A stretch of DNA of 64,000 nt from Bradyrhizobium diversitatis (GCF_016031635.1 NZ_JACEGD010000028.1:1-64000); one strand, 5' to 3'; shown: positions 24,297 through 33,781, numbered from the stretch's first letter. Notes: a model not told the origin generated them from the sequence alone. Made by a program: numbers and translations.

Positions 24297-25675
24297 AAGC
24301 GATGCGGCGCACATTGATCAAATCGGCCACCGTCATCAGCATGGATGACGCGATCGGCGACCTTTCGAGCGGTGATGTGCTGGTCGAAGGCAGCCGGATC
24401 GTCGACGTACGCCCATCGATCGAGCTCGGCAGCGGTGCCGCCGAGACCGAAATCGTCGACGGCGCCGGGCGCATCGTCATCCCCGGCCTGATCAACGCGC
24501 ACATGCACACCTGGCAGACGGGCTTGCGTGGCTATGCCGCGAACTGGACGCTGCTGGAATATTTCCGCCGCATGCATGCCGGGCTTGCGACCGTATTCCG
24601 GCCCGAGGACATCCATATCGCGACACTGGTCGGCGCGCTGAACCAGATCCACCACGGCGTCACCACGCTGGTCGACTGGTGCCACAACAATCCGACGCCT
24701 GCTCACACCGATGCCGCCGTGCGCGGCCTGATCGAGAGCGGCATCCGTGCCGCCTTCTTCCACGGCTCGCCCAAGCCAGAGCCGAAACCGGGCGAGCCGC
24801 ATTTCTCGGAGATCCCGCATCCGCGCCGTGAGGTCGAGCGGCTGCTCGCAGGTCCCCTCGCCGACCGCGACGGCCTCGTCACGCTCGGGCTCGCGATCCT
24901 GGGTCCGCATTATTCGACGCTCGACGTCGCCATGCACGATTTCCGCCTGGCGCGGGAGCTGAACCTGATCGCATCGATGCATCAGGGCGGCGGTCCGGCC
25001 AAGACGCCCGGCGGCTGGGAGAAGCTGATCGAGGCCGGCCTCGTCGGCGCGGGCGTCAACATCGTCCATGGCAACGATCTGCCCGATGAACTCCTGGACC
25101 GGATGATCGATCTCGGCGTGTCCTTCTCGGTGACGCCTGAGAACGAGATGATCCAGGGCCACGGCTTCCCGATCACCGGACGCCTCCTCAAGCGCGGCGT
25201 TCGGCCGACGATCGGGATCGATCTCGAATCCGTGCTGGCAGGCGATCTCTTCTCTGCCGCCCGCCTCGCGCTCTCGATGCAGCGGGCGCTCGACAATGCG
25301 GCGTCGCGACAAACGAGCGGCACCATTCCGGCAACGACCACGATCCCCGCGCGTGAGGCGCTCCGCTGGATCACGACGGAAGGCGCGCGCATGCTCGGCC
25401 GCGAGAGGCAGATCGGTTCGGTGACACCGGGCAAGCTCGCCGACCTCGTCATCATCAACGCCTCCGATCTCAATCTTGTCCCGGTGCACGATCCCGTCGC
25501 CACCGTCGTGATGCAGATGGACCTCGCCAACATCGAGGCCGTGATGATCGGCGGCGCCTGGAAGAAACGTAACGGCCGGTTGCTGGCCGATGGACTGGAG
25601 ACGAAGAAGGAGCTGCTGGCGCAATCCGGCCGGCGGCTGGTGCAGGACATCGAACGACAGGGACGCGCTGCCTAG
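24293..25675 (+). CDS. Amidohydrolase family protein (cytosine deaminase/triazine hydrolase-like)
   Basis: The 460-residue metal-dependent hydrolase of the TatD/urease superfamily has HxH at His70/His72 (NAHMH), His230 (SMHQGG), His259 (VHGND) and Asp310 (IGIDLES). This is the one-metal pattern of the deaminase/chlorohydrolase subgroup. C-terminal features (SVTPGKLADLVIINASDL) are typical. The GTG at 24293 overlaps the upstream stop; an ATG three codons later is also possible. Its substrate is unknown; its place in the hydroxyquinol operon suggests that it removes an amino, ether or ring substituent from the imported compound. Confidence 0.85.
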   Translation: MKAMRRTLIKSATVISMDDAIGDLSSGDVLVEGSRIVDVRPSIELGSGAAETEIVDGAGRIVIPGLINAHMHTWQTGLRGYAANWTLLEYFRRMHAGLATVFRPEDIHIATLVGALNQIHHGVTTLVDWCHNNPTPAHTDAAVRGLIESGIRAAFFHGSPKPEPKPGEPHFSEIPHPRREVERLLAGPLADRDGLVTLGLAILGPHYSTLDVAMHDFRLARELNLIASMHQGGGPAKTPGGWEKLIEAGLVGAGVNIVHGNDLPDELLDRMIDLGVSFSVTPENEMIQGHGFPITGRLLKRGVRPTIGIDLESVLAGDLFSAARLALSMQRALDNAASRQTSGTIPATTTIPAREALRWITTEGARMLGRERQIGSVTPGKLADLVIINASDLNLVPVHDPVATVVMQMDLANIEAVMIGGAWKKRNGRLLADGLETKKELLAQSGRRLVQDIERQGRAA

Positions 25676-25696
25676 CAGCGCCATTGGACAAGAACA

Positions 25697-26599
25697 ATGA
25701 CTAACGCTTCGAGGAATGTTGCTTTCATCGGGATCGGCAAGATGGGTCTGCCGATGTCGGCGCTCGTTATCAAGGCCGGGTATGCCGTGACCGCTTTCGA
25801 TCAGAGTGCCGCACGGCTCGACGAGGCACGCGCACTCGGCGTATCGGTTGCAGCTTCGCCGGCCGCCGCCGTGAGCGGCAAGCCGGCCGTTGTGACGTCC
25901 CTGCCCGATGACGCGGCGTTACGCGGCGCGTTGCTCGGCCCCTCCGGCCTCATCGCCGCGATGGCGCCCGACGCTGTCTTGATCGAGACCAGCACCGTGA
26001 GCGTCGAGGCCTCGACCGAAGTTGCCGCCGCGGCGCAGGCGCGCGGTATTTCCTATCTCCGTTCGCCGGTCTCCGGCAATGCCAGCATCGTCCACACCGG
26101 CGCGCTGACCTGCTTCGTGTCGGGGCCGAAGGACGCCTTCGAAAGCGCGAAGCCGCTGTTCGCCGCCTTCACCCGCGCCCAGACCTATCTGGGGCCGGCA
26201 GAGGAAGCCCGCTACGCAAAACTGTCCGTCAACCTGATGATCGCGGTGTCGGCCGCGATGATGGCCGAGAGCCTGGCGCTGGCGCGCAAGGGCGGCATCG
26301 CCTGGCAGGACATCCTGAAGGTGCTCGACGACAGCGCCGTTGCCTCGCCGATGGTGAAGTACAAGACAGCGCCACTGCGGACTCGCGACTTCGAGTCCAC
26401 CTTCTCCTGCAGGCAGATGGCTAAGGATCTCGACCTCATCCTCGGCGCCGGCCACGCTGTCGGCGTGCCGCTCCAGCTAGCCGCCCAAGTGCGCGAGACT
26501 TATGGCTCGCTGGTCGCACAGGGCGACGGCGACACCGACTTCATCGCGACCGTCAAGCATCTCGAACGGCTGTCCGGCCTCGGCGAGCCGAAGCTGTGA
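25697..26599 (+). CDS. NAD(P)-dependent beta-hydroxyacid dehydrogenase (HIBADH family)
   Basis: The 300-residue protein has the N-terminal motif FIGIGKMGLPMS, the substrate-binding segment RSPVSGNAS, and the catalytic Lys175 in YAKLSVNLM. These define the 3-hydroxyisobutyrate/6-phosphogluconate dehydrogenase-like family, which oxidises beta-hydroxy acids or reduces aldehydes. It lies between the amidohydrolase and the ring-cleavage dioxygenase. The substrate cannot be inferred beyond that. Confidence 0.88.
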   Translation: MTNASRNVAFIGIGKMGLPMSALVIKAGYAVTAFDQSAARLDEARALGVSVAASPAAAVSGKPAVVTSLPDDAALRGALLGPSGLIAAMAPDAVLIETSTVSVEASTEVAAAAQARGISYLRSPVSGNASIVHTGALTCFVSGPKDAFESAKPLFAAFTRAQTYLGPAEEARYAKLSVNLMIAVSAAMMAESLALARKGGIAWQDILKVLDDSAVASPMVKYKTAPLRTRDFESTFSCRQMAKDLDLILGAGHAVGVPLQLAAQVRETYGSLVAQGDGDTDFIATVKHLERLSGLGEPKL

Positions 26600-26614
26600 T
26601 CAACGGAGGCCTGC

Positions 26615-27499
26615 ATGCGTAACTTCAACGAAAACACGATCACGGATGCGGTGCTGGAGCGGATCGCCGGCGCAACCGACCCGCGGATCAAGCAGGTCAG
26701 CGAAGCGCTGGTGCGCCACCTTCACGCCTTCGTCCGCGAGGTGCGGCCCACTCAGAAGGAGTGGGAGTACGGCATCGACTTCCTGACCCGCACCGGGCAC
26801 ATGTGCGACGACAAGCGCCAGGAGTTCATCCTGCTGTCGGACACGCTCGGCGTCTCCATGCTGGTCGACGCCATCAACCATCCGGTGCCGGAGGGCGCGA
26901 CCGAGACCACGGTGCTCGGCCCGTTCTTCGTTCAGGCAGCCCCGGAAGAAGACAGCGGCGCGGATATCTCCGGCCCTATGGAAGGCGATCCAATGTTGGT
27001 CACCGGCTCCGTCTCGACCGCCGACGGAAAGCCGCTCGCGGGCGCCGTGGTCGACGTCTGGCATTCGGACGATGACGGCTATTACGACGTGCAGCAGCTC
27101 GACAAGATCGGCGATCTCGCGATGCGCGCCCGCTTCCATACAGATGCCAACGGCCGCTTCCATTTCTGGTCGATCAAGCCGGCGGCCTATCCGATTCCGC
27201 ATGACGGACCGGTCGGCGAGATGCTCGAGGTGCAGGGACGCCATCCCTGGCGCCCGGCGCACGTGCACTTCATGATCTCAGCGCCAGGTTTCGAGCAGCT
27301 GGTGACGCACGTCTTCGTTGCCGGCGACCAGTATCTCGACAGCGACGTGGTGTTCGGCGTCAAGGACAGCCTGATCCGGGAATTCGTCCGTCATCCCGCC
27401 GGCCGTGCGCCGGATGGTCGCATGGTGGACACCGAGTATTTTCATCTCAACTATGATTTCGGGCTGAAGCAGGTCGCGAGCAACGCGAGAGCCGCTTAA
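26615..27499 (+). CDS. Intradiol ring-cleavage dioxygenase, probable hydroxyquinol 1,2-dioxygenase
   Basis: The 294-residue protein has the N-terminal dimerisation helix domain of catechol/hydroxyquinol dioxygenases. The non-heme Fe(III) ligands are Tyr156 or Tyr157 (DGYYDVQ), Tyr192 (AAYPIP), and His216/His218 (RPAHVHF). The segment GATETTVLGPFF and the maleylacetate reductase in the same operon favour hydroxyquinol over catechol as substrate. It would convert hydroxyquinol to maleylacetate in the cytoplasm. GGAG lies before the ATG. Confidence 0.9.
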   Translation: MRNFNENTITDAVLERIAGATDPRIKQVSEALVRHLHAFVREVRPTQKEWEYGIDFLTRTGHMCDDKRQEFILLSDTLGVSMLVDAINHPVPEGATETTVLGPFFVQAAPEEDSGADISGPMEGDPMLVTGSVSTADGKPLAGAVVDVWHSDDDGYYDVQQLDKIGDLAMRARFHTDANGRFHFWSIKPAAYPIPHDGPVGEMLEVQGRHPWRPAHVHFMISAPGFEQLVTHVFVAGDQYLDSDVVFGVKDSLIREFVRHPAGRAPDGRMVDTEYFHLNYDFGLKQVASNARAA

Positions 27500-27554
27500 G
27501 CTGGGCTACGGACCAACAAGAGTCCGGCAGCAGGGAGCAGACGGGAGCTTAAGG

Positions 27555-28949
27555 ATGGGACCGCGGGTCAGCACGGATATATTGGCCGAGCGCCTCACCG
27601 GCATGATCGGCCAGCGTGCGAGCGTTGCGCGCGGCGTGCTCGATCAGCACGGGCAGAGCGAATCGCACTATCAGAGCCTGCCGCACGATATCGTCGTCTT
27701 CCCTGAGACCACGCAGGAGGTCGCGGACATCGTCAAGCTCTGCGCCGGCGCGGGCATGCCGATGGTTCCGTTCGGCGCCGGCACCTCGCTCGAAGGCAAC
27801 GCGGCCGCGGTCGCCGGTGGCGTCTGCTTCGACTTCGCGCGCATGAACAAGGTTCTCGCAGTGCACGACAGCGACATGGATGTCGTCGTACAGCCCGGCA
27901 TCACGCGCAAGCAGCTCAATGCCGAGCTGCGCAATACCGGCCTGTTCTTCCCGATCGACCCCGGCGCCGACGCCTCGATCGGCGGCATGACCTCGACGCG
28001 CGCCTCCGGCACCATGGCCGTGCGCTACGGCACCATGAAGGACAACGTCATGGCGCTCGAGGTCGTGCTGGCCGATGGCCGCGTGATCCGCACCGCCCGG
28101 CGTGCGCGCAAGTCGGCCGCCGGCTACGACCTGACGCGCATGTTCGTCGGCGCCGAAGGCACGCTCGGCGTCATCACCGAGATCACGCTGAAAGTGCATC
28201 CGGTGCCGCAGGCCATCTCGGCCGCGGTGTGCAGCTTCGACACCCTGCACGATGCCGTCGATACCGCGATCTCGGTGATCCAGTCCGCGATCCCCGTGGC
28301 GCGCATCGAGCTGCTCGACGACGTCATGATGCGGGGCATCAATGCCTACGCCAAGCTCGGCTATCGCGAGGCGCCCACCCTGTTCTTCGAATTCCACGGC
28401 TCGGAGACCTCCGTCGCCGAGCAGGCCGAAGCGGCGCAGGCCATCGCCGCCGATCATGCCGGCCATGGCTTTGCCTGGGCGAAGGCGCCGGAAGATCGCA
28501 GCCGGCTTTGGCACGCACGCGACAACACGCTCTATGCCGGCCTCGGCCTGCGCCCCGGCGCACGCGCGGTGATCACCGATGTCTGCGTGCCGATCTCGAA
28601 TCTGGCGGCATGCCTCACCGAGACGCGGCGCGACGCGGACGAGCAGGGCTTCACCGCTCCCATCGTCGGCCATGTCGGCGACGGCAACTTCCACATGCTG
28701 ATCCTGATCGACCCGACAAAACCAGAAGAGACCGAAGGCGCCAAGGCGCTGCAGGCCCGCATGGTCGCCCGCGCCATCGCCATGGACGGCACCTGCACCG
28801 GCGAGCACGGCATCGGGCTCGGCAAGATCGATTATCTCGCCGACGAACTCGGCGAGGCCGTCGACGTGATGCGGTCGATCAAGACCGCGCTCGATCCGAA
28901 TGGACTGATGAACCCTGGAAAGATCTTTTCAGGCGGAGCCAAGGCATGA
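27555..28949 (+). CDS. FAD-linked oxidase (GlcD/D-lactate dehydrogenase-like)
   Basis: The 464-residue protein has an N-terminal FAD_binding_4 (PCMH) domain with FPETTQEVADIVKLCAGAGMPMVPFGAGTSLEG and RLFVGAEGTLGVITEITLKVHP-like motifs. The C-terminal FAD-oxidase domain ends with GTCTGEHGIGLGKIDYL and NPGKIF. Family members oxidise D-2-hydroxy acids such as glycolate and D-lactate. In this operon it may act on a side product or side chain of the imported compound. No iron-sulfur partner (GlcF) is adjacent. Confidence 0.88.
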   Translation: MGPRVSTDILAERLTGMIGQRASVARGVLDQHGQSESHYQSLPHDIVVFPETTQEVADIVKLCAGAGMPMVPFGAGTSLEGNAAAVAGGVCFDFARMNKVLAVHDSDMDVVVQPGITRKQLNAELRNTGLFFPIDPGADASIGGMTSTRASGTMAVRYGTMKDNVMALEVVLADGRVIRTARRARKSAAGYDLTRMFVGAEGTLGVITEITLKVHPVPQAISAAVCSFDTLHDAVDTAISVIQSAIPVARIELLDDVMMRGINAYAKLGYREAPTLFFEFHGSETSVAEQAEAAQAIAADHAGHGFAWAKAPEDRSRLWHARDNTLYAGLGLRPGARAVITDVCVPISNLAACLTETRRDADEQGFTAPIVGHVGDGNFHMLILIDPTKPEETEGAKALQARMVARAIAMDGTCTGEHGIGLGKIDYLADELGEAVDVMRSIKTALDPNGLMNPGKIFSGGAKA

Positions 28950-28959
28950 GTGCAAAGTC

Positions 28960-30483
28960 ATGAGCGACGCGCTCCCGATCGAGGTCACCTCACCCACGCC
29001 GCTGCTGGAGCTGCGCGGCATCAGCAAGGAGTTTCCTGGCGTCAAGGCGCTGGATGACGTGTCCTTTGCCGTCTACCCCGGCGAAGTCCACATGCTGCTG
29101 GGCGAGAACGGCGCCGGCAAATCGAGCCTGATGAAGGTGCTCTGCGGCGCCTACCGCGCCGACGCCGGCGAGTTCTATTACAAGGGCGAGACGGTCGCGA
29201 TCAACTCCACCGCGGACGCGCAGAAGCTCGGCATTGCCGTGATCTTCCAGGAATTCTCGCTGGTCCCCCATCTCGACATCGCCCAGAACATCTTCCTGGG
29301 ACGCGAGCCGAAGGGCCGCATCCCCGGTACCATCGACCGCCGCAAGATCCTGGCTGATGCGAGGCGCGTGCTCGACTCGATCGGCTTCGACATCGATCCC
29401 TCCACCACCGTCGACAAGCTCGGCGTGGCGCAGCAGCAGATGGTCGAGATCGCGAAAGCGATCAGCCAGAACGCCCGTATCCTGGTCATGGACGAGCCGA
29501 CCGCGGCGCTCTCCGACCGCGAGACCGAGCTCTTGTTTGCGCTGATTGCTCGGCTGAAGGCGGACGGCGTCTCCATCGTCTATATCTCGCACCGCATGGC
29601 CGAGGTGTTCGCGCTCGGCGATCGCATCACCGTGCTGCGCGACGGCCGCCGCATCGACGGCGTCCGTCCCGCTGACGTCACGCCGGACCAGCTGGTGCGC
29701 ATGATGGTCGGCCGCAACGTCGACATGACCTATCCGCGGCATTTTGCCGACAAGCCCGGCGACCTCCTGCTCGAGGTCAAGGGTCTGACCGCGCCAACCG
29801 GCATCTCGGACATCAATATCGAGGTGCGCCGGGGCGAGATCGTCGGCCTGTGCGGGCTCGTCGGCTCCGGCCGCAGCGAGGTCGCGCGCGCCATCTTCGG
29901 CGCCGATCCCGTGACGTCAGGTGAGATCATCTTCGACGGCAAGACCATTTCCGGCGAGCCGGACCTCGCCGCCCGCCGCGGCATCGCGTTGATCCCGGAG
30001 AGCCGCAAGAGCGAGGGCCTGGCGCTGCTGCGCTCGGTGAGCGACAATCTGGTGGTGTCGGCGCTGCGCAGACTGTTCCCGAGCGGGCTGTTCGACCAGC
30101 GCAGAGCACAGCGCACCGCCGATGGGCTGATCCGCCAACTCCGCATCGCAACCCCGAGCGCGCGCCAGACCGTCGGCCTGCTCTCGGGCGGCAATCAGCA
30201 GAAGGTCGTGATCGGCAAGTGGCTCGCTGCCGGCTCAAAGCTGTTCATCTTCGACGAGCCGACGCGAGGCATCGACATCGGCGCCAAGTCCGAGATCTTT
30301 GCGTTGATCGACCGCCTCGTCGCGGAAGGCGCGGCGGCCTTGATGATCTCGTCCGAGCAGGTCGAGATCTGCCATGTCTGCGACCGCGCCTATGTGATGC
30401 GCGAGGGGCGCGTTGCCGGGCACCTGACGCGCAGCGAACTGACGGAGGAGAACATCGTGCGATTGGGGATGCATCATGCGTGA
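28960..30483 (+). CDS. Sugar-type ABC transporter ATPase, two-domain (RbsA/MglA-like)
   Basis: The 507-residue protein has two ATPase domains. The first has Walker A GENGAGKSS, a variant signature (LGVAQQQMVEIAKA) and Walker B ILVMDEP. The second has a degenerate Walker A (GLVGSGRSE), a good signature (LSGGNQQKVVIGKWL) and LFIFDEP. This is the standard asymmetric layout of monosaccharide importers. It is followed, with 8-base and 4-base overlaps, by two permeases and then a binding protein, giving a complete importer. Confidence 0.92.
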   Translation: MSDALPIEVTSPTPLLELRGISKEFPGVKALDDVSFAVYPGEVHMLLGENGAGKSSLMKVLCGAYRADAGEFYYKGETVAINSTADAQKLGIAVIFQEFSLVPHLDIAQNIFLGREPKGRIPGTIDRRKILADARRVLDSIGFDIDPSTTVDKLGVAQQQMVEIAKAISQNARILVMDEPTAALSDRETELLFALIARLKADGVSIVYISHRMAEVFALGDRITVLRDGRRIDGVRPADVTPDQLVRMMVGRNVDMTYPRHFADKPGDLLLEVKGLTAPTGISDINIEVRRGEIVGLCGLVGSGRSEVARAIFGADPVTSGEIIFDGKTISGEPDLAARRGIALIPESRKSEGLALLRSVSDNLVVSALRRLFPSGLFDQRRAQRTADGLIRQLRIATPSARQTVGLLSGGNQQKVVIGKWLAAGSKLFIFDEPTRGIDIGAKSEIFALIDRLVAEGAAALMISSEQVEICHVCDRAYVMREGRVAGHLTRSELTEENIVRLGMHHA

Positions 30484-31426
30484 AGCCGCGATCGTCTCAG
30501 AGCCCAATCCGCTGCAGCGCATCCCCGGCGTTGCCATGGTGCTGGTGCTGCTGATCGCGCTGTTCAGCGTGATCGCACCCGGCTTCCTGTCGGTCGCCAA
30601 TCTCTCCAACGTGCTGGTGCAGTCGACCATCCTGACCATGCTCGCGCTGCCGATGACGCTGATCATCATGACGGAGGGGCTGGATCTGTCGATGGGCGCG
30701 GTGCTGACGCTGACCTCGCTCTGCGTCGCCATCGTGTCGCTCGCGACCAAGTCGATGCTGCTCGGCTTGGGCGCCGGGCTGCTGGTCGGCACGGCCTTCG
30801 GCCTCGCCAATGGCTGGCTGGTCGCGATCGTGGGCATTCCGCCCTTCGTCGCGACGCTGGGCACGCTCGGCATGGCGCAGGGGCTGTCGCTGATCGTCAG
30901 CGACGGCCAGAGCGTCGTCGGCATTCCCCACAGCGTGCGCGACATCTACTCGGCGACTCTTCTCGGAGTCCCCGTTCCGATCGTGATGGCGCTCGTGACC
31001 TACGCGGTCTTCCACGTGCTGCTCTATCATACCAGGTTCGGCACTTACATCTTCGCCCTCGGCGGCAACCGCGAGGCGCTGCGCTATGCCGGCCTCTCGC
31101 CGAACCGGCTCCTGATCGCGGTGTACGCGATCGGCGGCGCCATGGCGGGCATCGCCGGTCTCCTGATGACCGCGCGGATGAACTCCGGTCACCCCACCGC
31201 CGGCCTCGGCCTCGAATTCGATGCCATCGCGGCCGTCGCCGTCGGCGGCACCTCGTTCGAGCGCGGCAATGGCTGGCTGCTCGGCACGCTGCTCGGGGTC
31301 CTCTCGGTCGGCGTGTTGCGCAACGGGCTGAACCTGATCTCGCTGCCGTCCTCCGTGCAGGTCGCAAGCGTCGGCGTGCTCGTCATCGTTGCCCTGTTCC
31401 TCGACGGCCTCAGGAGCCGCGCATGA
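30476..31426 (+). CDS. Sugar-type ABC transporter permease (RbsC family), copy 1
   Basis: The 316-residue inner-membrane protein has about nine hydrophobic segments. Its RbsC features are IIMTEGLDLSMGAVLTLTS, GGNREALRYAGLSPNR and AVAVGGTSFERGNGWLLGTLLG. It overlaps the ATPase gene by 8 bases and the next permease gene by 4 bases. Having two different permease genes implies a heterodimeric channel. Confidence 0.9.
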   Translation: MREAAIVSEPNPLQRIPGVAMVLVLLIALFSVIAPGFLSVANLSNVLVQSTILTMLALPMTLIIMTEGLDLSMGAVLTLTSLCVAIVSLATKSMLLGLGAGLLVGTAFGLANGWLVAIVGIPPFVATLGTLGMAQGLSLIVSDGQSVVGIPHSVRDIYSATLLGVPVPIVMALVTYAVFHVLLYHTRFGTYIFALGGNREALRYAGLSPNRLLIAVYAIGGAMAGIAGLLMTARMNSGHPTAGLGLEFDAIAAVAVGGTSFERGNGWLLGTLLGVLSVGVLRNGLNLISLPSSVQVASVGVLVIVALFLDGLRSRA

Positions 31427-32400
31427 CCGACATCACCAAGGACGCGATCGCGCCGCCCCGCTCGTTCCTCTCGCAGGACGCGATCCAGGTGTTCTACCGC
31501 CTGCTGGCGGCGCTCCTGATCTGCGCGGTGCTCGCCGTGCTCAGCGATTCCTTCCTGAGCCTCGGCAACATCCTCAACGTGCTCAGGCAGGCGAGCCTGA
31601 CCTTCTTCATCGCCTCCGGCCTGACGCTGGTGGTGCTGACCGCCGGCCTCGATCTGTCCGTCGGCGCCAATGTCGCCCTGTCCGCCTGTATCGCCGGGAC
31701 CGTGATCCACACGACCGGCTCGCCGGCGCTCGGCATCCTCACCGGCCTTGCTTGCGGCGGCATCGTCGGCCTGCTCAACGGCATCATGGTCACCGCGCTC
31801 CGCATCCCCTCCTTCATCGCCACCTACGGCATGCTGTGGGTGCTGAACGGCCTCACCTACTGGTACATGGCGGGCGAGACCCTGCACGGCTTCCCGGCCG
31901 GCTTCCGCCAGATCGGCAGCGGCTATCTGTTCGGCCTGCCCATCCCGGTCTATCTGCTGCTGGTCTTTCTCGGGATCGGGACGTTCTTCGCGCAACGCAC
32001 GATCTGGGGCCAGGAGATCTATGCGATCGGCGCCAATCCCGTCGCGGCGCGGCTCTCAGGCATCCCGGTCGCGCGGCGCTTGCTGCTGGTCTACGCGGTC
32101 TCGGGCACCATGGCCGGGCTCGCCTCGATCATCTTCCTGTCGCGGCTCAATTCGGCCGAGGCCGACATCGGCGAGAGCCTGACGCTGCCCGCGATCGCGG
32201 CCGTGCTGATCGGCGGCACCTCGCTGTTCGGCGGCGTCGGCACCGTGTTCGGCACCTTCATCGGCGCGCTGATCCTCACCCTGGTGCTGAACGGCATGAA
32301 CCTGCTCTCGGTCAGCGCCAACTGGCAGCCGCTCGTCACCGGCGTCATCGTCATTCTCGCGGTCTGGCTCGACATGAAGACCCGCCGCCGCGCGCAATGA
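31423..32400 (+). CDS. Sugar-type ABC transporter permease (RbsC family), copy 2
   Basis: The 325-residue partner of the preceding permease has LVVLTAGLDLSVGANVALSA, IYAIGANPVAARLSGIPVARR and IAAVLIGGTSLFGGVGTVFGTFIG. About nine transmembrane segments are seen. It is translationally coupled (ATGA) to the first permease gene. The two proteins are clearly related but diverged, as in heterodimeric importers for non-ribose ligands. Confidence 0.9.
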   Translation: MTDITKDAIAPPRSFLSQDAIQVFYRLLAALLICAVLAVLSDSFLSLGNILNVLRQASLTFFIASGLTLVVLTAGLDLSVGANVALSACIAGTVIHTTGSPALGILTGLACGGIVGLLNGIMVTALRIPSFIATYGMLWVLNGLTYWYMAGETLHGFPAGFRQIGSGYLFGLPIPVYLLLVFLGIGTFFAQRTIWGQEIYAIGANPVAARLSGIPVARRLLLVYAVSGTMAGLASIIFLSRLNSAEADIGESLTLPAIAAVLIGGTSLFGGVGTVFGTFIGALILTLVLNGMNLLSVSANWQPLVTGVIVILAVWLDMKTRRRAQ

Positions 32401-32442
32401 GTTCTTGAAATTCCAACAAGCAAAACAAGGGATGGAGGCAAC

Positions 32443-33417
32443 ATGAAACAGAAACTTGGCTATCTGACGCTGCCGCTGCTGATGGCGGCCGCGTTCACCA
32501 CCGGGGCACGCGCCGACGGCGAGACCATCGCCGTCTTCACCAAGAACCAGACCAATCCGTTCTTCCAGACGGTGCGGGTCGGCGCCGACAACATGGCGAA
32601 GACGCTGAACGCGAAGACGCTTCAGTACATCCCGACCAAGCCGGACTCGATCCCCGAGCAGCTCAGCCAGATCGAGGACGTCGTGGTGAAGAAGCCGAGC
32701 GCGATCGTGTTCACGCCGGTCGACTACAAGGCGATGGTCCCGGGCGTCGAGAAGATCAACGAAGCCAAGATCCCGGTCGTCAACATCACCGACCGCTCAG
32801 CCGGCGGCAAGTTCCTGTCCTTCGTCGGCGCCGACGACTACAGCCTCGGGCTGGAGACCGCGCGCTTCCTGCTGAAGACGCTGGGCGGCAAGGGCAACAT
32901 CGTCATCATCGAGGGCGTCAAGGGCTCGCTGACCAATGTCGACCGCGTCCGCGGCTTCAACGACGCGCTGAAGGAGAATCCGGGCGCCAAGCTGCTGGCC
33001 TCCCAGCCCGGCAACTATCAGCGGCTCCAGGCGCTCCAGGTGATGGAAAACCTGATGCAGTCGAACTCGCAGATCGACGGCGTGCTCGCCGCCAACGACG
33101 CCATGGCGGTCGGCGCGATCGAGGCGCTCGACGGGGCCAATCGCAAGGCCCAGGTGATCGGCATCAACGGCACCAAGGAGGCGATCGACGCGATCAAATC
33201 CGGCAAGCTGCTGGCGAGCGGCGACTACAACGGCTTTGCGCAAGGTTGCCTCGGCACCATGATGGCGATCCGCTCCTTGCGCAATCAGCCTGTCATCAGC
33301 GAGATCGTGCTGAAGCCGACCGTCATCACCAAGGCCAATTACCAGCCGTTCGACGTCCCGCTGGAGCAGCGGACCTGTCCGACCTTCGAGGACGCCGGCA
33401 AGCTCGGCGCGAAGTAG
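32443..33417 (+). CDS. Sugar-type ABC transporter substrate-binding protein (RbsB family)
   Basis: The 324-residue periplasmic protein has a Sec signal (KQKLGYLTLPLLMAAAFTTGARA). The mature part has type I fold motifs: TIAVFTKNQTNPFFQTVRVGADNMA, PSAIVFTPVDYKAMVPGVEKINEAKIPVVNITDRS and VLAANDAMAVGAIEALD. AGG precedes the ATG. The operon context points to an aromatic, polyol or glycoside-like ligand, not simple ribose. Confidence 0.9.
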   Translation: MKQKLGYLTLPLLMAAAFTTGARADGETIAVFTKNQTNPFFQTVRVGADNMAKTLNAKTLQYIPTKPDSIPEQLSQIEDVVVKKPSAIVFTPVDYKAMVPGVEKINEAKIPVVNITDRSAGGKFLSFVGADDYSLGLETARFLLKTLGGKGNIVIIEGVKGSLTNVDRVRGFNDALKENPGAKLLASQPGNYQRLQALQVMENLMQSNSQIDGVLAANDAMAVGAIEALDGANRKAQVIGINGTKEAIDAIKSGKLLASGDYNGFAQGCLGTMMAIRSLRNQPVISEIVLKPTVITKANYQPFDVPLEQRTCPTFEDAGKLGAK

Positions 33418-33439
33418 ACCACCCGATCACGTCGAGTCC

Positions 33440-33463
33440 GGACGGCCGCCCCCGCGGCCGTCC
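33440..33463. other. Strong hairpin between binding-protein and YciI genes
   Basis: Perfect 10-base arms (ggacggccgc / gcggccgtcc) enclose a CCCC loop, 22 bases after the binding-protein stop and 30 bases before the next ATG. There is no U-run, so it is more likely a message-processing or attenuating hairpin than a full terminator. Confidence 0.5.
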
Positions 33464-33493
33464 CAAGAACTGAAGCAAGAAACGGAGACCATC

Positions 33494-33781
33494 ATGCTGT
33501 TCGCCATTCACGCCCTCGACCGCACCGGTGCGCTGCCCACGCGGCTTGCCAATTACGACGCGCACAAGGCCTTCCTGAGCGATACCTCGCGCTTCGGCGT
33601 CAAGATCGTGATGCCGGGACCGCTGGTCTCCGATGACGGCCAGGCCATGATCGGCAGCCTGTTCCTGATCGAGGCGCCGGGCCGGGCCGAGGTCGAGGCC
33701 TTCAATCGCGCCGATCCGTTTGCCGCGGCCGGGATCTGGGACAAGGTGACGATCACCGGCTTCCTGCGCCGGCAGGGTTGA
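33494..33781 (+). CDS. YciI family protein
   Basis: The 95-residue protein begins MLFAIHALDRTGALPTRLANYDAHKAFL and has the family Asp/His pair region and MPGPLVSDDGQAMIGSLFLIEAPGRAEVEAFNRADPFAAAGIW. YciI proteins are small ferredoxin-like dimers, and some are dehydrochlorinases or muconolactone-isomerase-like. ACGGAG precedes the ATG. It is the last gene of the hydroxyquinol/ABC operon. Confidence 0.87.
   Translation: MLFAIHALDRTGALPTRLANYDAHKAFLSDTSRFGVKIVMPGPLVSDDGQAMIGSLFLIEAPGRAEVEAFNRADPFAAAGIWDKVTITGFLRRQG

Noticed and set aside
24197..25684. 495-residue minus-strand open frame opposite the amidohydrolase
   Set aside because: The amidohydrolase carries all metal-binding residues on the plus strand; the antisense protein has none.
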